From Candidatus Omnitrophota bacterium (GTDB lineage Bacteria; Omnitrophota; Gorgyraeia; Gorgyraeales; Gorgyraeaceae): 14,062 bases of DNA. The notes under the pieces are model-generated. The model saw only the letters and a list, made by a program, of their open reading frames with translations, did not search any database and had not been told where the DNA came from. Shown piece by piece: positions 14,044-14,062 of this stretch. The number at the start of each line of letters is the position of its first letter. The stretch's first letter is position 1. The position numbers were made by a program, and so were the translations under genes. The DNA is taken from assembly GCA_018901615.1 (NCBI GenBank), contig JAHIEN010000019.1, positions 1-14,062 on the forward strand, read 5' to 3'.

Positions 14044-14062
14044 ATTTTGCCAAAGGCAAAAT
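14044..14062. repeat. Second perfect hairpin at the window end
   Basis: ATTTTGCC (14044-14051), loop AAA, GGCAAAAT (14055-14062) form a perfect 8-bp stem, possibly longer beyond the window. Being 4 bases after the outer stem of the previous hairpin, the two may belong to one composite element. With its flanking A/T runs it could also be part of a terminator for a gene outside the window, but that gene is not visible. Confidence 0.65.

Noticed and set aside
14013..14062. CRISPR repeats
   Set aside because: The two palindromes differ in sequence and have no regular spacers or repeated units.

Overview
The window looks like chromosomal DNA from a Gram-negative, probably uncultivated bacterium. 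LptF and LptG imply an outer membrane with LPS. The moderately AT-rich DNA with many ATA isoleucine codons, the permease-free PTS genes beside a GlmR/YvcK protein, and the GC-rich palindromic repeats would fit a lineage such as Candidatus Omnitrophota. That placement is an impression from gene content, not a computed result. Nearly every base is coding, and no tRNA, rRNA, CRISPR array or insertion sequence is visible.

Layout. (1) Positions 1-2715, minus strand: a tight four-gene operon reading TPR protein, PilZ (c-di-GMP-binding) protein, an unrecognised six-helix membrane protein with an internal duplication, then CorA-type Mg2+ channel (cut by the window start). (2) Positions 2716-2802: a compact divergent promoter region. 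The promoters I can identify on both strands put transcription starts within about 0-2 bases of the start codons, so both operons may be leaderless. (3) Positions 2803-5720, plus strand: comF, lptF, lptG, overlapping or nearly touching. (4) Positions 5721-5760: a short convergent junction holding a GC-rich repeat and a 12-bp tandem duplication that repeats the ahcY stop codon. (5) Positions 5761-13949, minus strand: one long operon reading EIIA-Ntr, GlmR/YvcK-like protein, HPr, Enzyme I, phosphoglucose/phosphomannose isomerase, sugar nucleotidyltransferase, MetK, AhcY. (6) Positions 13950-14062: its promoter region plus two hairpin repeats.

How the genes work together. The large operon joins a regulatory, sugar-permease-free phosphotransfer chain (Enzyme I to HPr to EIIA) and a GlmR-type regulator with hexose-phosphate isomerisation, nucleotide-sugar synthesis and the SAM synthesis and recycling pair MetK/AhcY. 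Enzyme I is interrupted by a frameshift between its HPr-binding part and its active-site histidine. A single missing A explains it best. However, the break also carries a canonical-pattern slippery heptamer right before the stop, so sequencing error, real mutation and programmed -1 frameshifting all remain possible. The most novel-looking gene is the duplicated membrane protein at 953-1603, with paired HxxH and CxxSD motifs, encoded between PilZ and CorA.
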